Assembly: GCA_965197495.1 (NCBI GenBank)
Contig: OZ240210.1
Coordinates: 5,084,001-5,148,000, forward strand
Direction: 5' to 3'
Length of the DNA: 64,000 nucleotides
Source: SMYC01 sp965197495
Lineage (GTDB): Bacteria > Acidobacteriota > Vicinamibacteria > Marinacidobacterales > SMYC01
Below, one piece after another: positions 16,101 to 25,754 of this stretch. Both the position numbers and the translations under genes were made by a program. The notes below the pieces were generated by a model. It made no database searches and was not told the origin of the DNA. It saw only the letters and a list, made by a program, of their open reading frames with translations. Numbering within the stretch: position 1 is the stretch's first letter; each line of letters starts with the position of its first letter.

Positions 16101-18027
16101 CGGAACTTCCGCCGGCTAGACGCATGTAAACCCGTACGTTTAAAGCAGATGCGGCGGTTCGAAATGTAATGTGTACGCATGTAATAGTGACAGAACAGTT
16201 TATTTTACTGATTTAATCCTGTATAGTCGGCGCATGTACATCGCCAAGGTGCCGAACCGCAACTCGCCCCCAGCGATTCTCATCCGCGAAAGCGGTGCGC
16301 CCAAAACGAGGACCGTCGCCAACATCTCGAAGTGGAAGCCCGCGCGAATTGAAGCTCTTCGCCAGTTGCTGAAGGGCAACGTGGATTTGGGTGAGGCTCA
16401 GCAGTTCGAGATCACCAGAAGCAAGCCTCACGGACATGTTGCGGCCGTGCTGGGAACGCTGCGCAAAGTTGGCCTCGAGCGAATCATCCATAGCCGCCAG
16501 CGCCGAGAGCGTGACCTCGTCGTGGCGATGATTGTGGCGCGAATCGTAGAGCCGGGCTCCAAGTTGGCCACGGCCCGTGGTCTATCGAAACAGACCTTGA
16601 CTTCGTCATTGGGTGAGTGTGTTGGAGTTGAAGACACCAACGAGGATGAGTTGTATGATTCCCTGGATTGGCTTTTGAGCCGCCAAGCAGCCATAGAGAA
16701 GAAACTGGCGAAACGCCATCTGCAGCAGGGCAGCCTGGTTCTCTACGACTTGACGTCGACTTGGGTAGAAGGTCGGTCGTGCCCTCTGGCGAAGCTCGGT
16801 TACTCGAGAGACGGCAAGAAAAACAAGTTGCAGGTCGTGTTCGGCTTACTGTGTGAGCGTGATGGTCGGCCGGTCGGGGTAGAGGTGTTCGAAGGCAACA
16901 CCGGAGATCCCGCAACACTGGGGAGCCAAATTCGCAAAGTCCGAGAACGTTTTGAGCTTGACAGTATCGTCTTCGTAGGTGACCGAGGGATGATCACCGA
17001 AGCCCGGATTCGCGAGGAACTTCGACCGGAGGAAGGTCTCGAGTGGATCAGCTCACTTCGTGCCCCTCAGATTCAGCGACTTGCAAAAGACGGAATACTG
17101 CAGCCTTCTCTGTTCGATGAACTCGACCTAGCGGAGATCCATCATCCTAGCTTCCCTGGTGAGCGACTCATCGCCTGCCGCAACCCTCTTCTTGCTACCG
17201 AGCGGGCGCGGAAGCGAGAAGAGATGCTTGTGTCGACGGAGTCAAAGCTAGAAGTGATTAGCAAAGCGACGAAGCGAGACCAACGTCCTTTGCGAGGCAA
17301 AGATACCATCGGCATACGATTGGGTCGAGTGTTCGCTCGGAGCAAGATGGGCAAGCACTTTCGCTACACCATTACGGACGACGGCTTCGACTTCGAGCGC
17401 GACAACGAAAACATCGAGCGTGAGGCGGCCCTCGACGGCATCTATATCATCCGAACAAGCCTCACCGAAGAGGCCATCTCCGCAGACGAAGCTGTCAGGA
17501 CCTACAAAGGCTTGGCAGTCGTTGAACGCGCTTTTCGTTGCTGCAAAACCGTGGATTTGAAAGTACGGCCCATCTATCACTACAACGCTGAGCGAGTTCG
17601 AGCTCACATCTTTCTTTGCATGCTCGCCTACTACGTGGAATGGCACATGCGAAAAGCCCTCGTCCCGATCTTGTTTGACGACGACGACCCTGACGGTGCC
17701 CATGCCAAACGCTCATCCATCGTCAGCCCAGCAACGCCTTCAGACTCCGCCCAGGCAAAGGCTTCTACCAAGAAGACTCCCGACGGGTTGCCCGTCCACA
17801 GTTTCAGAACGCTTCTTTCTGATCTTGCTACGGTCACGAAAAATCAGGTCGAAAACGAAGCCCGCGGCCTGTCCTTCGTCAGCATCACTCGCCCCACACC
17901 CTTGCAGCACAAAGCATTCAACCTGCTCGAAATCAACCCCCGCACGATGTAAGCAGTACACACACCTCTCTTCAAAAACAAAGCCAATGATGCCCACACT
18001 TACGCTTGTTCATCCGTGGAAGGTCCG
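16101..18027 (+). mobile_element. IS1634-like insertion sequence, copy A, complete
   Basis: About 1927 bp. The ends are imperfect inverted repeats (CGGAACTTCC at the left; the complement of the right end reads CGGACCTTCC), with a 6-bp duplication TCTAGA. It carries one intact transposase gene in the orientation opposite to the host kinase gene. Confidence 0.88.
16234..17952 (+). CDS. IS1634 family transposase (copy A)
   Basis: 572 residues from ATG 16234 (MYIAKVPNRNSPPAILIRES), matching the N-terminus of the related copy at 36.5 kb; the frame is open 21 codons further upstream but that lies in the IS end. DDE-type (Transposase_11) landmarks: LVLYDLTSTWVEG (first Asp), VFVGDRGMIT (second Asp), and RTYKGLAVVERAFRCCKTVDL (Glu), then RVRAHIFLCMLAYYVEWHM. 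There are no stops or frameshifts, so it is probably functional. Confidence 0.92.
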   Translation: MYIAKVPNRNSPPAILIRESGAPKTRTVANISKWKPARIEALRQLLKGNVDLGEAQQFEITRSKPHGHVAAVLGTLRKVGLERIIHSRQRRERDLVVAMIVARIVEPGSKLATARGLSKQTLTSSLGECVGVEDTNEDELYDSLDWLLSRQAAIEKKLAKRHLQQGSLVLYDLTSTWVEGRSCPLAKLGYSRDGKKNKLQVVFGLLCERDGRPVGVEVFEGNTGDPATLGSQIRKVRERFELDSIVFVGDRGMITEARIREELRPEEGLEWISSLRAPQIQRLAKDGILQPSLFDELDLAEIHHPSFPGERLIACRNPLLATERARKREEMLVSTESKLEVISKATKRDQRPLRGKDTIGIRLGRVFARSKMGKHFRYTITDDGFDFERDNENIEREAALDGIYIIRTSLTEEAISADEAVRTYKGLAVVERAFRCCKTVDLKVRPIYHYNAERVRAHIFLCMLAYYVEWHMRKALVPILFDDDDPDGAHAKRSSIVSPATPSDSAQAKASTKKTPDGLPVHSFRTLLSDLATVTKNQVENEARGLSFVSITRPTPLQHKAFNLLEINPRTM

Positions 18028-18033
18028 TCTAGA
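18028..18033. repeat. Target-site duplication TCTAGA (right copy)
   Basis: Right-hand partner of 16095-16100. Confidence 0.85.
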
Positions 18034-19968
18034 TAGAAGACGCCTTTGTAGTTGTAATTCTCCCAGTATCGGGGTCTCAGGTCGATGGCCCTCTGGTACA
18101 TGCTTTCCGCTTCACCGTCTCTGCCCAGATTCGCGTAGGCACCCGCGATGCGACGACAAACCGCATCGTCGCCGGGGGCGAGCTGCTGGGCCAAGGCGAA
18201 CGACGCGAGTGATTCTGCTGTTCGTCCCTGGCCGAGCTGCACGATACCCGAGGCAAGGTGAGCTTGTGGAAGATCAGGGTTCAGTTCGGCCGCACGCTCC
18301 GCGGCCGCGAGCGCCTCTCTGACGAGAGCCGGCCGGCGCGTTTCCTCGTATTGCTTCCATAGCGCCCGGGAGAGACCCGCGTGGGCCTCCGCGAAGCGAT
18401 CGTCCTCCTCAATCGTCTGTCGTAGTGCTTGCTCCGCCAGTTCGTGATTGCGCTCGACATCCCACCCCTCGAGGTAGGCCATTCCTTTGAGGTACAACTG
18501 AAGCGTTCGAGCACTTGGTGGCGGCTCCAAGACTGCGGACTGGGCACCGACCGTGTTCGCGAATGCGGTGGCGACGTCATCCAGTATCGCGACCACTTCC
18601 GTTGTGGTTCCCGAGAAGCAGCGCTCCCAGCTCTTTTCGCCGGCCGCAGAAAAAACTCGAAATCGCGCGTCGAGATCTTCTCCGTGGACCAGAACCTCTC
18701 CTTGGAGGAGCATGTCGACGCCGAGTTGTTCGGCCATGAGCGCTGGCTCCTCGGTCGCCGCGAAGCTTCGGCTGGAGTCGTACGGCGTCACTTGCAGGCG
18801 GTCGTAGGATCGAAGCGCCTTTTCCAGGAGCACCGGCGCGAGGTCTCTAATGTACTCGCTTTCCGGTGGACCTTCGTACTCCAGTTGCTGCACTGCGAGT
18901 CGTGTGATCTCCGTTGGCGCGGGTGGCAGGCGGAGTATTAGAAAAGCGACGATCACGGCCGACAACACGATCACCGCCAGCGTCGCGAACTTCCAGGTCC
19001 TGTCGGCCCGAGGCGTTTGAGCTCCGATGCTGGAGGTCGACAGCATTGCCTCGGCTCGAGCAAACGCGCGCCCACTTCGGCGGCGGATTGAGGCCGTCGA
19101 GAAGGTTCCTTTCTAGGCAACGAATGACCACGACATCGAGAGCCTCGGGAACTCCCGGCGTCCACTCGCTGGGGACCGGACAGCGCTCGCCGGTGCGGCG
19201 CAGCGCCAGAGGCAGATTCTCCCCATCTCCGGGGGGCCTCCGGCCAGTGAGCATCTCGTACAAGATGACACCGAGGGCGTAGATGTCGGAGCGGATGTCG
19301 GCTTTCTCGCCAACCGTCTGTTCGGGCGACATGTAGGCTAGCGTGCCGAGAGCCGCTCCAGCTGCGGTGATCGGCTCCGCATCCAGAGGGTAAGCGAGAC
19401 CAAAATCCATGACCACGATGCGGCCCGAGCGGTCCAGCATAATGTTGTGGGGCTTCAAGTCTCGATGGATGATCGCCTCGGCGTGAATCGCTTCGAGCCC
19501 CGCACAGATCTGGCTACCAACGCTCACCGTCTGCCTGGGCGATAGATGTCCCACCGCTTGTGCCCAGTCCTTGAGGGTTTGGCCGTCGATGTACTCCATG
19601 GATATGTAGTAGAACCTGTCGCTTTCGCCGATGTCGTGGACGCGGCAGACGTTCGTGTGACTCACGCGTTGCGCCAGGGTGAGCTCCCGCTTGAAGCGCT
19701 CGACACGCAAGCTATCCCCGCCGAGTGATGGCGACATCAGCTTGAGCGCGACGGTCCGTCGGGACTGCACGTCGATCACCTTGAAGACGTGCGCCTGTCC
19801 GCCAGCTCCGATCTCCTCGACGATGGTATAGCGGTCAGCGAACCGCTGTCCCGGCTCGAAGCGGAACACTGAAGCAAGGCGAGTGGTCCGCGACGCATCG
19901 TCGCGTCCGGTAACGCGAAATTGTTCGACGCCGCACTCAGGGCAGCTCTGCTGCCCATCGGCCAACCC

Positions 19969-20166
19969 GGAACAGGTCCGTGTTACCGGTCGCAGCGATG
20001 GCATCGCGCAGCCTATGGTCGTAGGTCTGGCGAACTCGGTGGGCTCTCATCATGCCGCAGCATGGCAGGCAGCAAGCCTCGCGGCCAGCCGGTCGCTCAT
20101 GGAAGCCCTGCATAGATGTGTCGAACGTTCGCTCTCCGTACTCCAGAAAGAGCGTGCGAGCAGCAC
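19969..20166 (-). pseudogene. 5' remnant of the 24-31 kb IS family
   Basis: From the terminus (GCGAGCAGCAC ending 20166) the minus strand reads through the transposase start, MMRAHRVRQTYDHRLRDAIA, and stops at GNTDLFR. It is nearly identical to the starts of the copies at 24441 and 30908. It is fused to the kinase gene just before its CPECG motif and replaces the kinase's own start and promoter. Confidence 0.85.
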
Positions 20167-20552
20167 GGGTGTTCCCGCACGGTCGTTTCCCGGTCTCGGA
20201 GACGGGATCCTAACATGATGGAAGCGGTCATCGTTCTCGACGCGCACGATCGAGTGCCGCGAGTGCCGTAAGACTTTTGTGGGCTCGACCGATCCGACAT
20301 CGGATGATACGCGCGATTACAACCGGAGCACCGAGATGAAAAACATCGGTGCCACCGCACCGAGGCGGTGGACATTCAATGACATTCATTCGGGTTTGCG
20401 CCAGGCCAGCAACGGAAATATCATCACAGCGGCATGACACTTTCTGCTCACGTTGGGCACTTGTTGGGCCAGTGGATCGCCTTCGGCCAGCGTCATGAAT
20501 CCCTGGAGCCGTACCGTCTTCCGCGCTTCAGTTCGAAAGAATTGGAAACCGG
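20167..20552 (+). other. Gap with an unassigned open stretch
   Basis: No recognised gene. One frame (about 20217-20438) stays open and looks protein-like: it contains CRECRKTFVG (a CxxC pair) and STEMKNIGATAPRRWTFNDI, but has no plausible start codon. It may be a remnant of an unidentified gene. The last about 100 bp are the upstream region of the MmgE/PrpD gene. Confidence 0.3.
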
Positions 20553-21950
20553 ATGAAGCCGCCTTTCACCATTGCCGTCCTGGCCGATTACATCGCGGCC
20601 GAACGGTTCGAGCGGCTTCCGAAGCGCGTGGTCACCAAGGCCGTTCATTGCATCCAAGATTCGGTGGCCTGCCTTTTGGGAGCGTACTCGACTCGCCTGG
20701 CGGGCATCCTCACCGGCTTCGCCCGCGAGCGGGGTGGCCCGCTGGAAGCCCACGTCCTGGGGAGCCGGATTCGAACCTCCTGCACCACAGCCGCGTTTGC
20801 CAACGCGCTCCTGATCAACGCGTTGGACTACGATGACATTGTCCTAGGGCATATGGGCGCCACCGCGATTTCCGCAGCCTTTGCCTCGGGAGAAAAAACC
20901 AACGCCGCGGGAAAGGACCTCATCGCAGCCACCGTGGTCGGATACGAGGTTTCGGCGCGCATTGGGAGAGCGCTTCTTCCAACATCGCCCCGGAAGAAGA
21001 CCCACGGGTGGGGGACCTGGCAGACCTTCGGTGCCGCTGCCGCTTCGGCCTGCTTGCTGAAACTGGATCCCGATCGGGCCGTTCACGCCCTGGCAATCGC
21101 CGGAGCCAATGCGCCGGTACCTTCTGTCATGAAAACCGTATACGGCTCATGTGGTCCCAACATGGTCAAGAACAATTTCGGGACAGCCGCGGAAGTGGGC
21201 CTGACGGCGGCGCTGCTGTCCGCCCGGGGTTTCGAGGGTCCGATGGACCTGTTTGAAGGCGATACGGGTTTCTGGCGGATGATTGGAACCGACCGGAGCG
21301 ACCTGGACGCCATGGTTGAAGGCCTGGGACGCGAGTACGAGATTTTGAAGGTGGGTTTCAAACAGTTTCCCGCTTGCCGGGTGATTCAGAGCACCATTGA
21401 GACCGCACTGGCGTGTGTCAAGAGACATCGGATCGACGTGTCGTCCATTGATCGGATTCGGGTCCGGGCCGTCCCAAGGGCCTGCAACGGCCCCTTTTCG
21501 AATCCCCGGCCGAAGGACATGTGGGCGGCGCAGTTCAGCACTCCCTATTCCGTCGCGGTAGCCCTTAGGGGGGTAGAGCCGGGACCGGAATGGTTTGCCG
21601 CACGGACTTTGGATGACCCGATGGTGTGGAATCTGGCCGCGCGGGTGAAACTCATTCCTGACCGGAAGGCGCTCGCGCGGAATCGACGAAATTCCAGCCA
21701 GGTGCCTGTTGAGGTGGAAATCGAAGCGAAAGGCAGCAGGTTCCGCGAGCACCTTCTCACTGCGCGCGGGGAATCGTCCCGCCCGCTTTCGGCAAAACAG
21801 CGCTTGGGAAAGTTCCTTCGGCTCGCCCGCTGGCGGATTCCCGAGGAGCGGGCGGCGGCTCTCTGGGATGAGCTGGGTCGTCTCGACCGAGTCGGTTCCG
21901 TGCGCGAGTTGGCGGCCGGCATGGCGAAAGGGCGAGCGATCCTTCGGTGA
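20553..21950 (+). CDS. MmgE/PrpD family protein (2-methylcitrate dehydratase-like)
   Basis: 465 residues, the usual length. Family blocks: LPKRVVTKAVHCIQDSVACLLGAY, the DYDDIVLGHMGATAISAAFASGE segment with the conserved DYDD, KKTHGWGTWQTFGAAAASACLL, and KVGFKQFPACRVIQSTIETAL. Known members act as 2-methylcitrate dehydratase, cis-aconitate decarboxylase or iminodisuccinate epimerase. No methylcitrate-cycle partners are nearby, so the substrate is open. ATG 20553 follows a weak GGAAACCGG. Intact and monocistronic. Confidence 0.9.
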   Translation: MKPPFTIAVLADYIAAERFERLPKRVVTKAVHCIQDSVACLLGAYSTRLAGILTGFARERGGPLEAHVLGSRIRTSCTTAAFANALLINALDYDDIVLGHMGATAISAAFASGEKTNAAGKDLIAATVVGYEVSARIGRALLPTSPRKKTHGWGTWQTFGAAAASACLLKLDPDRAVHALAIAGANAPVPSVMKTVYGSCGPNMVKNNFGTAAEVGLTAALLSARGFEGPMDLFEGDTGFWRMIGTDRSDLDAMVEGLGREYEILKVGFKQFPACRVIQSTIETALACVKRHRIDVSSIDRIRVRAVPRACNGPFSNPRPKDMWAAQFSTPYSVAVALRGVEPGPEWFAARTLDDPMVWNLAARVKLIPDRKALARNRRNSSQVPVEVEIEAKGSRFREHLLTARGESSRPLSAKQRLGKFLRLARWRIPEERAAALWDELGRLDRVGSVRELAAGMAKGRAILR

Positions 21951-22002
21951 TCCTGAACGCTACGTAGACGACGGGACGTGCAACCCCGGCGCAGGAAGGC
22001 GT

Positions 22003-23376
22003 TTATTTCTCGGACACGGCAAGGACGTGGCTCCTCGTTCTGAAATACAGCTTGCCCTCGGAGATAGCTGGCGTTGCCATCGCGATCTCGTCCAGAGAAT
22101 TCGTGGCGAGGAGCTCGAACTCCGGTCCAGCCCGAACCACGAACACATCGCCGAACTCGCTGGTAAAGTAGATCTTCCCATTGGCAGCGACCGGGGAGGC
22201 GGAGAATCCCATTCCGCCGCTGCCCAGACGCTTCCGGTAGACGCGCTCGCCGGTCTCGGCTCTGTAGCAGCTCAGCACGCCGTTGTCCCGACAGTTGTAG
22301 AGATACTCACCATAGATCAGCGGTGTCTGCATGTAGGCACCTCCCCGGTCGACGCTCCAGGCAACGTAGTCGTTAGAACGAGAGCCTCCCTCGAGAGAAA
22401 TGTCCCCCTGGGCATCGAGTCGAATCGCGTAGATCGGCGCCATGGAGCCATGCGCGTTGGTGAAAAAGGCCAGATCATGTGCCACGACCGGCGTAGGAAC
22501 CGGGATGTCGCCTCCACCTCGAAGTCGCCAAATCTCCTTGCCTGTCGTCGCGTCGTATCCCCCGATGTGCTTCCATCCGTTGACGAGGAGTAACGTTCGA
22601 TCGCCCCGTTGGTGAACGGTGGGCGTACTCCATGTGGGGACGTCGTCGCGCGGTGTCCGCCAGAGCTCTCGGCCGTCTTCGAGGTCGAAAGCTGCAAGAA
22701 AGGAGCCCTCAATGATGTCGCACTGAACGAACACAACGTTCCCATGGATGATGGGAGAGCTGGCGAAGCCCCACCCGCGATCCGGTTCCTGGAAGAAGGC
22801 TGCGTCGAGAACACCGAGGTCCTTCTTCCAGAGCAGTTTGCCAGACAAGTCGTAGCAGTAAAGGCCCTCGGAGCCGAAGAAAACCACGACGCGCTTGCCG
22901 TCGGTCGCGGGAGTGGGATTGGCTTGAGTCGCCTTGGGGTGGCGTTTCACTCTGGGCGCGCCCTCGTGCGCCGTCCGCTCCCACAGAATCTCGCCCGTGT
23001 TTTTGTCCAGCCGGTAGACGCGCCAAGCATGCACGGTGTCGTCCTGAACCGACTCGAGTCTTCCTAAAATCTCCGGGAGTCCGACCCTTAGGTTGGATTC
23101 CTTTTTCAAGCTAATTGCCGACGTGACGAAGAGGCTCGAGTCCCAGATGACCGGCGAGGAATGCGCCAGTCCTGGGATTCGTGTTTTCCACTGGATGTTC
23201 TTGGGTTCTTGGGCACTCCAGACGGTGGGAGTCTCATATCCTTCGGCGATACCGTTTGCGTTTCGGCCGCGAAAGCTCGGCCAGTTTTGCTCCCCCTTTT
23301 CGCCTTGAACCGCGCCAAGGCGCGCTGTTGACGCCAGGATGAGGCTGATTGTCAGGAAGACTGTTCTATGGGTCAT
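22003..23376 (-). CDS. Secreted PQQ-binding-like beta-propeller protein
   Basis: 457 residues. The signal peptide (MTHRTVFLTISLILASTARLGAV) is followed by NWPSFRGRNANGIAEG, the standard opening of this family, then repeated propeller blades: GEILWERTAHEG, GKLLWKKDLGVL, GRELWRTPRDD, GKEIWRLRGGG. Each carries the Trp-rich A/D strand motif. The protein is expected to be periplasmic. Most such relatives have no proven cofactor, so it may be a scaffold or an assembly factor. Start ATG has AGAGGAG eight bases upstream. Convergent with MmgE/PrpD. Confidence 0.9.
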   Translation of the reverse strand: MTHRTVFLTISLILASTARLGAVQGEKGEQNWPSFRGRNANGIAEGYETPTVWSAQEPKNIQWKTRIPGLAHSSPVIWDSSLFVTSAISLKKESNLRVGLPEILGRLESVQDDTVHAWRVYRLDKNTGEILWERTAHEGAPRVKRHPKATQANPTPATDGKRVVVFFGSEGLYCYDLSGKLLWKKDLGVLDAAFFQEPDRGWGFASSPIIHGNVVFVQCDIIEGSFLAAFDLEDGRELWRTPRDDVPTWSTPTVHQRGDRTLLLVNGWKHIGGYDATTGKEIWRLRGGGDIPVPTPVVAHDLAFFTNAHGSMAPIYAIRLDAQGDISLEGGSRSNDYVAWSVDRGGAYMQTPLIYGEYLYNCRDNGVLSCYRAETGERVYRKRLGSGGMGFSASPVAANGKIYFTSEFGDVFVVRAGPEFELLATNSLDEIAMATPAISEGKLYFRTRSHVLAVSEK

Positions 23377-23650
23377 CGTTCACTCCTCTTTTGGATGGGT
23401 CGCCACCGACCCGCTTCTTCCCCGATATTAAACGAGCCGGCCGCGGGGCGCCTGGGAGCGGCGCTTCACGAGGACCCCTCCCACCGACCGGGGATCAGTT
23501 CTTCCGCGGTAAGCTCGAAATCAAGAACGCGAAACGCAAGACTGCTACTGACTCCAAACGTGCCAAACGCGTACCGAACGCCTCGGTTATGGATTGTCAG
23601 CCTTGGCCACTCGCCGTCTGGACATAGTTATATAAGAGATCGACCACAAA
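23377..23650. other. Upstream region of the propeller gene
   Basis: No gene is seen. It presumably holds the minus-strand promoter of the PQQ-like gene; I cannot assign -35/-10 boxes with confidence. Confidence 0.35.
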
Positions 23651-24322
23651 GTCATTGAAGCTTCCGCAAATCTTGGTCGATGATCTCGATCACGTCCTCG
23701 CGGCTATACGTGACGGCCACTCGGCGCGCCTCTTGCAGCCACCGCAGGGCTTCCTCCAGGTTTCCGCGCTCACCGTAGATCATCGCTAGCTCGTACATGT
23801 ACAACGGCGTATCATCGCCGCGTGGTAGTGCTGCTCCGCACGTTCGGGTTGTCCCTTCGCCCTTACAAAGAGATGAGATTCACGTGAGCCTGGAGGAGGT
23901 CGGGGTCGAACTCCAGCGCGTTCTCGTTTTCTTCGATTGACTCATCCAATCGCCCGTCTCGGTCCAAGCTGAGCGCGCGATTGAGATGGGCGAGCGCACC
24001 GGTTCGGAGAGCGCGCACGCCGCTCATCAACAGATCGCTGATGAGCGGCTGGCGCAGGGCGGCAGTCTCGGCCAGTTTAAAGTGGCGGAGCGCTTGGCTC
24101 GAGTCGCCGAGGTCACGGTAGGCGAGTCCAAGCGCATAGTGAGCGGACCCGTACTCAGGCGCGAGCTCGATAGCCTTCGTGAAGTACTCGAAGCCGCTGT
24201 GTTGCCTTACGCCGCGACGGATCGTCCCAGTCCGTACACGGTGTGGGCGAAGTCAGGGTTCTCCTCGACGAGCTCCGCATAGTGCGCTCGGCTGCGTTGG
24301 ATCTCACCTGTCTCGAGAAGCA
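23651..24322 (-). pseudogene. TPR protein fragment, frameshifted and cut by an IS
   Basis: Minus-strand frames give GEIQRSRAHYAELVEENPDFAHTVYGLG, FTKAIELAPEYGSAHYALGLAYRDLGD, SALRHFKLAE-like text, LDESIEENENALEFDPDLLQAHVNLI and NLEEALRWLQEARRVAVTYSREDVIEII. These are consecutive TPR units, as in the TPR tails of heme-binding or kinase proteins. Frame changes occur near 24220 and 23835. The N-terminal part was removed where the IS begins at 24323. Confidence 0.72.
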
Positions 24323-25518
24323 GTGCTGTTCGCACGATCTTTGTGGAAGGCGGAGAGCGAACGTTCGACACATCTGCATAATGCAAGCCTTCTATGAGCG
24401 ACCGGCTGGCCATGTGGCTTGCTGCCTGCCATGCTTGGGCATGAAGAGAACCCCCCGAGTTCGCCAGACCTACGACCACAGGCTGCGCGATGCCATCGCC
24501 GCGACCGGTAACACGGACCTGTTCCGGGACGTTTCCATTCCGGCTTCGACGCGACGCACGTGGGCCCGTGGCGACGTGCGTCCCGTGGTCGCTTCGGTCG
24601 ATGTGGAGCTGGAGGTCTACGACCTGTTGGAGCAGGTCGACAAACTACGACGGCGTGCCAGGGAGCAGGCCGCGATCATCGGAGTACTGGTGCGACTGTT
24701 GAACCTCCGCGGCGGCAAACTCGACGGCGATCGCGTTCCCGATGGTGCAAGCAAATCCGCGGTTCTGCGGGCGATCGCATCGGCGACGGGGCTGCTGTCG
24801 CTGGGCACGGCACTCAAAATCGTAGGGATCTCGTCGGCGCGCTATCACGCGTGGCGGCGCAAGGAAGGCTGCGGGCTTGACGATCAACCTAGCTGTCCGA
24901 AGTTCTTCCCCCGCCAACTGACGCGGGAGGAAGTCTCAACGATGAGGGACTTTGTCGAGGCCGAGACATATCGCCACATAGCGGTTCAGAACCTGGCCCC
25001 TTTACGCGCAGCGTCTTGGCAAGCTCTTCGCGTCTGCAAGCACCTGGTACAAGATGATCCACCAGCGCGGCTGGAAGCGCCCCCGAAGGCGGGTGCATCC
25101 CGCAAAGCCCAAAGCAGGCCTCAGAGCAACGCGCCCCAACGAGTATTGGCAAATCGACGCAACCGTGATCCGGCTGACGACCGGGATCCGAATCTACCTC
25201 CAAGCGGTCATCGACAGTACAGTGGCGGTACGGCGTCTCGTCACATTCTACGTCCGTGAGCACAACGAAGAGATTCCGCGTGCCGTTCTCGAGGGTCGCA
25301 CGCCAGACGAGGTGTACTTCGGCCGGGAGGAGAACCTGTTCGAGCGGCTTTCTGAGCTACGCAGGAGAGCACGAGAGTTCAGAAGCGCGGCAAATCGAGC
25401 AGCGAGTTGTCATCGCTGCGAATACTCACGCGCAGGTCCAGCTGCGGGGAGTGTCGCCAGAACACGAGCGCGGCGAAAACCTGCTCGTAAATCTGCATGA
25501 GGTCCGTGTGAGCAGCAC
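24323..25518 (+). mobile_element. Integrase-core IS, internally deleted copy
   Basis: 1196 bp between termini GTGCTGTTCGCACG (24323) and GTGTGAGCAGCAC (ending 25518). Relative to the copy at 29528-31022 about 290 bp of the catalytic region is missing. The deletion joins at a CGACA present at both breakpoints of the longer copy. No clear target duplication is seen. Confidence 0.82.
24441..25500 (+). pseudogene. Integrase-core transposase, frameshifted and lacking its catalytic centre
   Basis: Starts MKRTPRVRQTYDHRLRDAIA (ATG 24441). The helical N-terminal part runs to SCPKFFPRQLTREEVSTMRDF. A one-base insertion (CTGGCCCCTTTACGCG, near 24995) shifts the frame; the correct frame resumes as MIHQRGWKRPRRRVHPAKPK...IDATVIRLTTGIRIYLQAVID. 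The next 97 residues with the second Asp and the Glu are deleted, and it ends STVAVRRLVTFYVREHNEEI onward. It cannot be active alone. Confidence 0.85.
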
Positions 25519-25754
25519 CGCTACTCGTCTGATACCCTGACACGGGACGGCCGCAGTGCCTCTTCACACCCACGCCCACGAGCGGGAGACACTCCTCAAC
25601 CGCCTTGCCCCGTTTGCTCGAGTTCTGCTACCCTCACCAGGACTCAATCGGAGTGCACAGTCCCATCCCAGTGGGGAAATTTCGTGCGGACCGGGGCCGG
25701 ACACGTATGAATTTTCCTATTCTTTATTCTTTATCGGAGCAAAGGAGGAATTTT

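Larger units (their letters stand above)
15439..19968 (-). pseudogene. Eukaryotic-like Ser/Thr protein kinase with TPR tail, split by an IS1634-like element
   Basis: An N-terminal CPECG zinc-ribbon remnant precedes a full kinase domain: Gly-rich loop IGAGGQAHV, VALKLM (Lys), HRDLKPHNIM (catalytic loop), DFGLA, and GTLAYMSPEQ. After frameshifts near 19110 and 19060 come a transmembrane helix (FATLAVIVLSAVIVAFLIL), a TolB/FlgO-like domain and TPR repeats. Reading is cut by the element at 16101-18027. Removing it together with one TCTAGA copy restores ...FYLDSGRLEEAKIMF..., and the TPRs go on to 15439 with another frameshift near 16000. The 5' end is replaced by an IS remnant at 19969. Once a membrane-bound signalling protein, now dead. 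Confidence 0.88.

Noticed and set aside
24985..25000. Programmed -1 frameshift at C-CCU-UUA in the IS transposase
   Set aside because: The heptamer is in the right phase for -1, but the downstream catalytic frame requires +1; the 42.3-kb relic shows the ancestral sequence without the extra base.
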